Source: Oscillospiraceae bacterium
Lineage (GTDB): Bacteria; Bacillota; Clostridia; Oscillospirales; Oscillospiraceae
Length of the DNA stretch: 45,726 nt
Assembly (NCBI GenBank): GCA_902779945.1
Contig: CACZDN010000026.1
Coordinates: 1-45,726, forward strand
Direction: 5' to 3'
Shown here: piece by piece, positions 44,926 to 45,726 of the stretch
How the letters are laid out: every line of letters begins with the position of its first letter
Position numbering within the stretch: position 1 is the first letter of the stretch
Position numbers and translations under genes: made by a program
Notes under the pieces: model-generated
The model's database searches: none
The model's input: only the letters and a program-made list of their open reading frames with translations
What the model was told of the DNA's origin: nothing

Positions 44926-45627
44926 ATGGCTCTATACACCATCGGGGATTTTCATTTGTCTCTGGCCAAGGAAAAGCCGATGGATATTTTCGGCGAACGC
45001 TGGCAGAACCACAGCGAAAAGCTGCGGGCCTCCTTCGCCGCCCTCAAGGACGACGATCTGACGGTGCTCTGCGGCGACCTGAGCTGGGGCATGGACCTTG
45101 CGGAGACGGCCCCGGACTTCCGCTTCGTCGACGAGCTCCCCGGCAGAAAGCTCCTGCTCAAGGGAAATCACGATTACTGGTGGACCACGGCGGCGAAGAC
45201 CAAACGCTTCTTTGAGGAGCAGGGCATCACAAGCATCGACATCCTGCACAACAACGCCTTTCCCTACGGTGAATACGCCATCTGCGGCACACGCGGCTGG
45301 TTTTACGAGGAGGAGAAGGGCGGCGCGCACGACGAGAAAATCATGCGGCGGGAGGTCATGCGGCTCGAAGCCTCGCTGAAAGCGGCGGGGGAGCGCAAAA
45401 AGCTCGTCTTCCTCCACTACCCGCCCATCTACGGCAATTACCGCTGCGAGGAGATCCTGGCCTTACTCAAGGAGCACCGCGTGCCGCTGTGCTGCTACGG
45501 CCATATCCACGGCAAGGGCTGCGCGTTTGCATGGAACGGCTGGCACGACGGGACGGAGTTCAGGCTCGTTTCGGCGGATCATCTCAATTTTACCCCGCTG
45601 CGGCTTCCGTTTTCGGATCATGTTTAA
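44926..45627 (+). CDS. Calcineurin-like metallophosphoesterase
   Basis: This 233-residue cytosolic phosphoesterase has the complete dimetal motif set: DFHLS (Asp8, His10), CGDLSWG, KGNHDYWW, FLHYPPIYG and YGHIHG. The family includes YkuE-like and related phosphodiesterases. Its substrate cannot be predicted. The ATG at 44926 has GGAGGG directly upstream. It is divergent from the DUF1540 gene, 69 bp away. Confidence 0.9.
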   Translation: MALYTIGDFHLSLAKEKPMDIFGERWQNHSEKLRASFAALKDDDLTVLCGDLSWGMDLAETAPDFRFVDELPGRKLLLKGNHDYWWTTAAKTKRFFEEQGITSIDILHNNAFPYGEYAICGTRGWFYEEEKGGAHDEKIMRREVMRLEASLKAAGERKKLVFLHYPPIYGNYRCEEILALLKEHRVPLCCYGHIHGKGCAFAWNGWHDGTEFRLVSADHLNFTPLRLPFSDHV

Positions 45628-45634
45628 GCACGTT

Positions 45635-45673
45635 CGTTTCACAAAAATGCCCTGATGGCATTTTTATGAAACG
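45635..45673 (+). terminator. CACAAAAATGCC hairpin, likely terminator of the phosphoesterase gene
   Basis: A 17-nt arm (45635-45651) pairs with 45657-45673 with one mismatch around a 5-nt loop. It is the second copy of the hairpin type at 42119-42148. Bases 45674-45726 show an AGCGGGC/GCCCGCT hairpin (45696-45714) and no gene. Confidence 0.55.
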
Positions 45674-45726
45674 ATGGGTTACTCGCGCTTATCGCAGCGG
45701 GCTTTACGCCCGCTTTGGTCGGCGCG

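Overview
The window is a GC-rich stretch of Firmicutes (class Clostridia) chromosome. An origin in or near the Oscillospiraceae/Ruminococcaceae gut lineages is inferred from gene order, protein motifs, a sigma-E-type sporulation promoter and many short palindromic repeats of the sort common in those genomes. I see no rRNA, tRNA, CRISPR array, prophage or intact transposase. Coding density is high, and most genes have a strong GGAGG-type ribosome binding site.

Layout. (1) 1-10736: the 3' tail of an unidentified + strand gene, then a minus-strand operon pyrG-gltB-gltD plus a KaiC-like/PEP-synthase-N fusion protein. This operon joins a glutamine-consuming CTP synthase to glutamate synthase. The pyrG promoter is followed almost at once by an intrinsic terminator, which suggests attenuation. 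(2) 10737-11893: a MITE-like repeat, a ZIP metal transporter and a bidirectional terminator. (3) 11970-18301: an accessory metabolic cluster of an Old Yellow Enzyme family flavoprotein, a divergent AraC regulator, an ACMSD-type amidohydrolase, an SDR and a fumarate-reductase-like flavoprotein. It looks like an undescribed reductive pathway for an unsaturated or aromatic acid and is the best candidate here for a new system. (4) 18322-25310: pfkA (with the unusual Gly/Lys specificity pair) and the minus-strand set recJ-relA-dtd-MBL hydrolase. (5) 25422-31207: a complete CUT2-like ABC importer with a DUF3798 lipoprotein, a structured 5' leader, an internal terminator after the lipoprotein gene, and a small membrane-anchored protein at the end. 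(6) 31221-32838: a small inverted-repeat element and a PepD-type dipeptidase. (7) 33233-36939: a SpoIVFB-like M50 protease behind a near-perfect sigma-E promoter, the TIGR03960/TIGR03936 radical SAM pair behind its own sigma-A promoter, and rplS. (8) 37250-42099: a polysaccharide cluster (GT4, O-antigen ligase-like protein, two GT2) that splits the usual clostridial order rplS-lepB. (9) 42178-45627: lepB-rbgA-rnhB-yraN, a 58-codon DUF1540 gene on the minus strand, and a metallophosphoesterase.

Short repeats are a theme of the window. There are three copies of a TTAAGGC-ended element of about 140-175 bp, a GGCTGTCTC-ended element, a CGTAGGGG element pair, two related terminator palindromes and two related CACAAAAATGC hairpins. 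They lie only between genes, and in one case the repeat supplies the stop codon of a glycosyltransferase. All functional statements rest on reading motifs and gene order; no database search was run.
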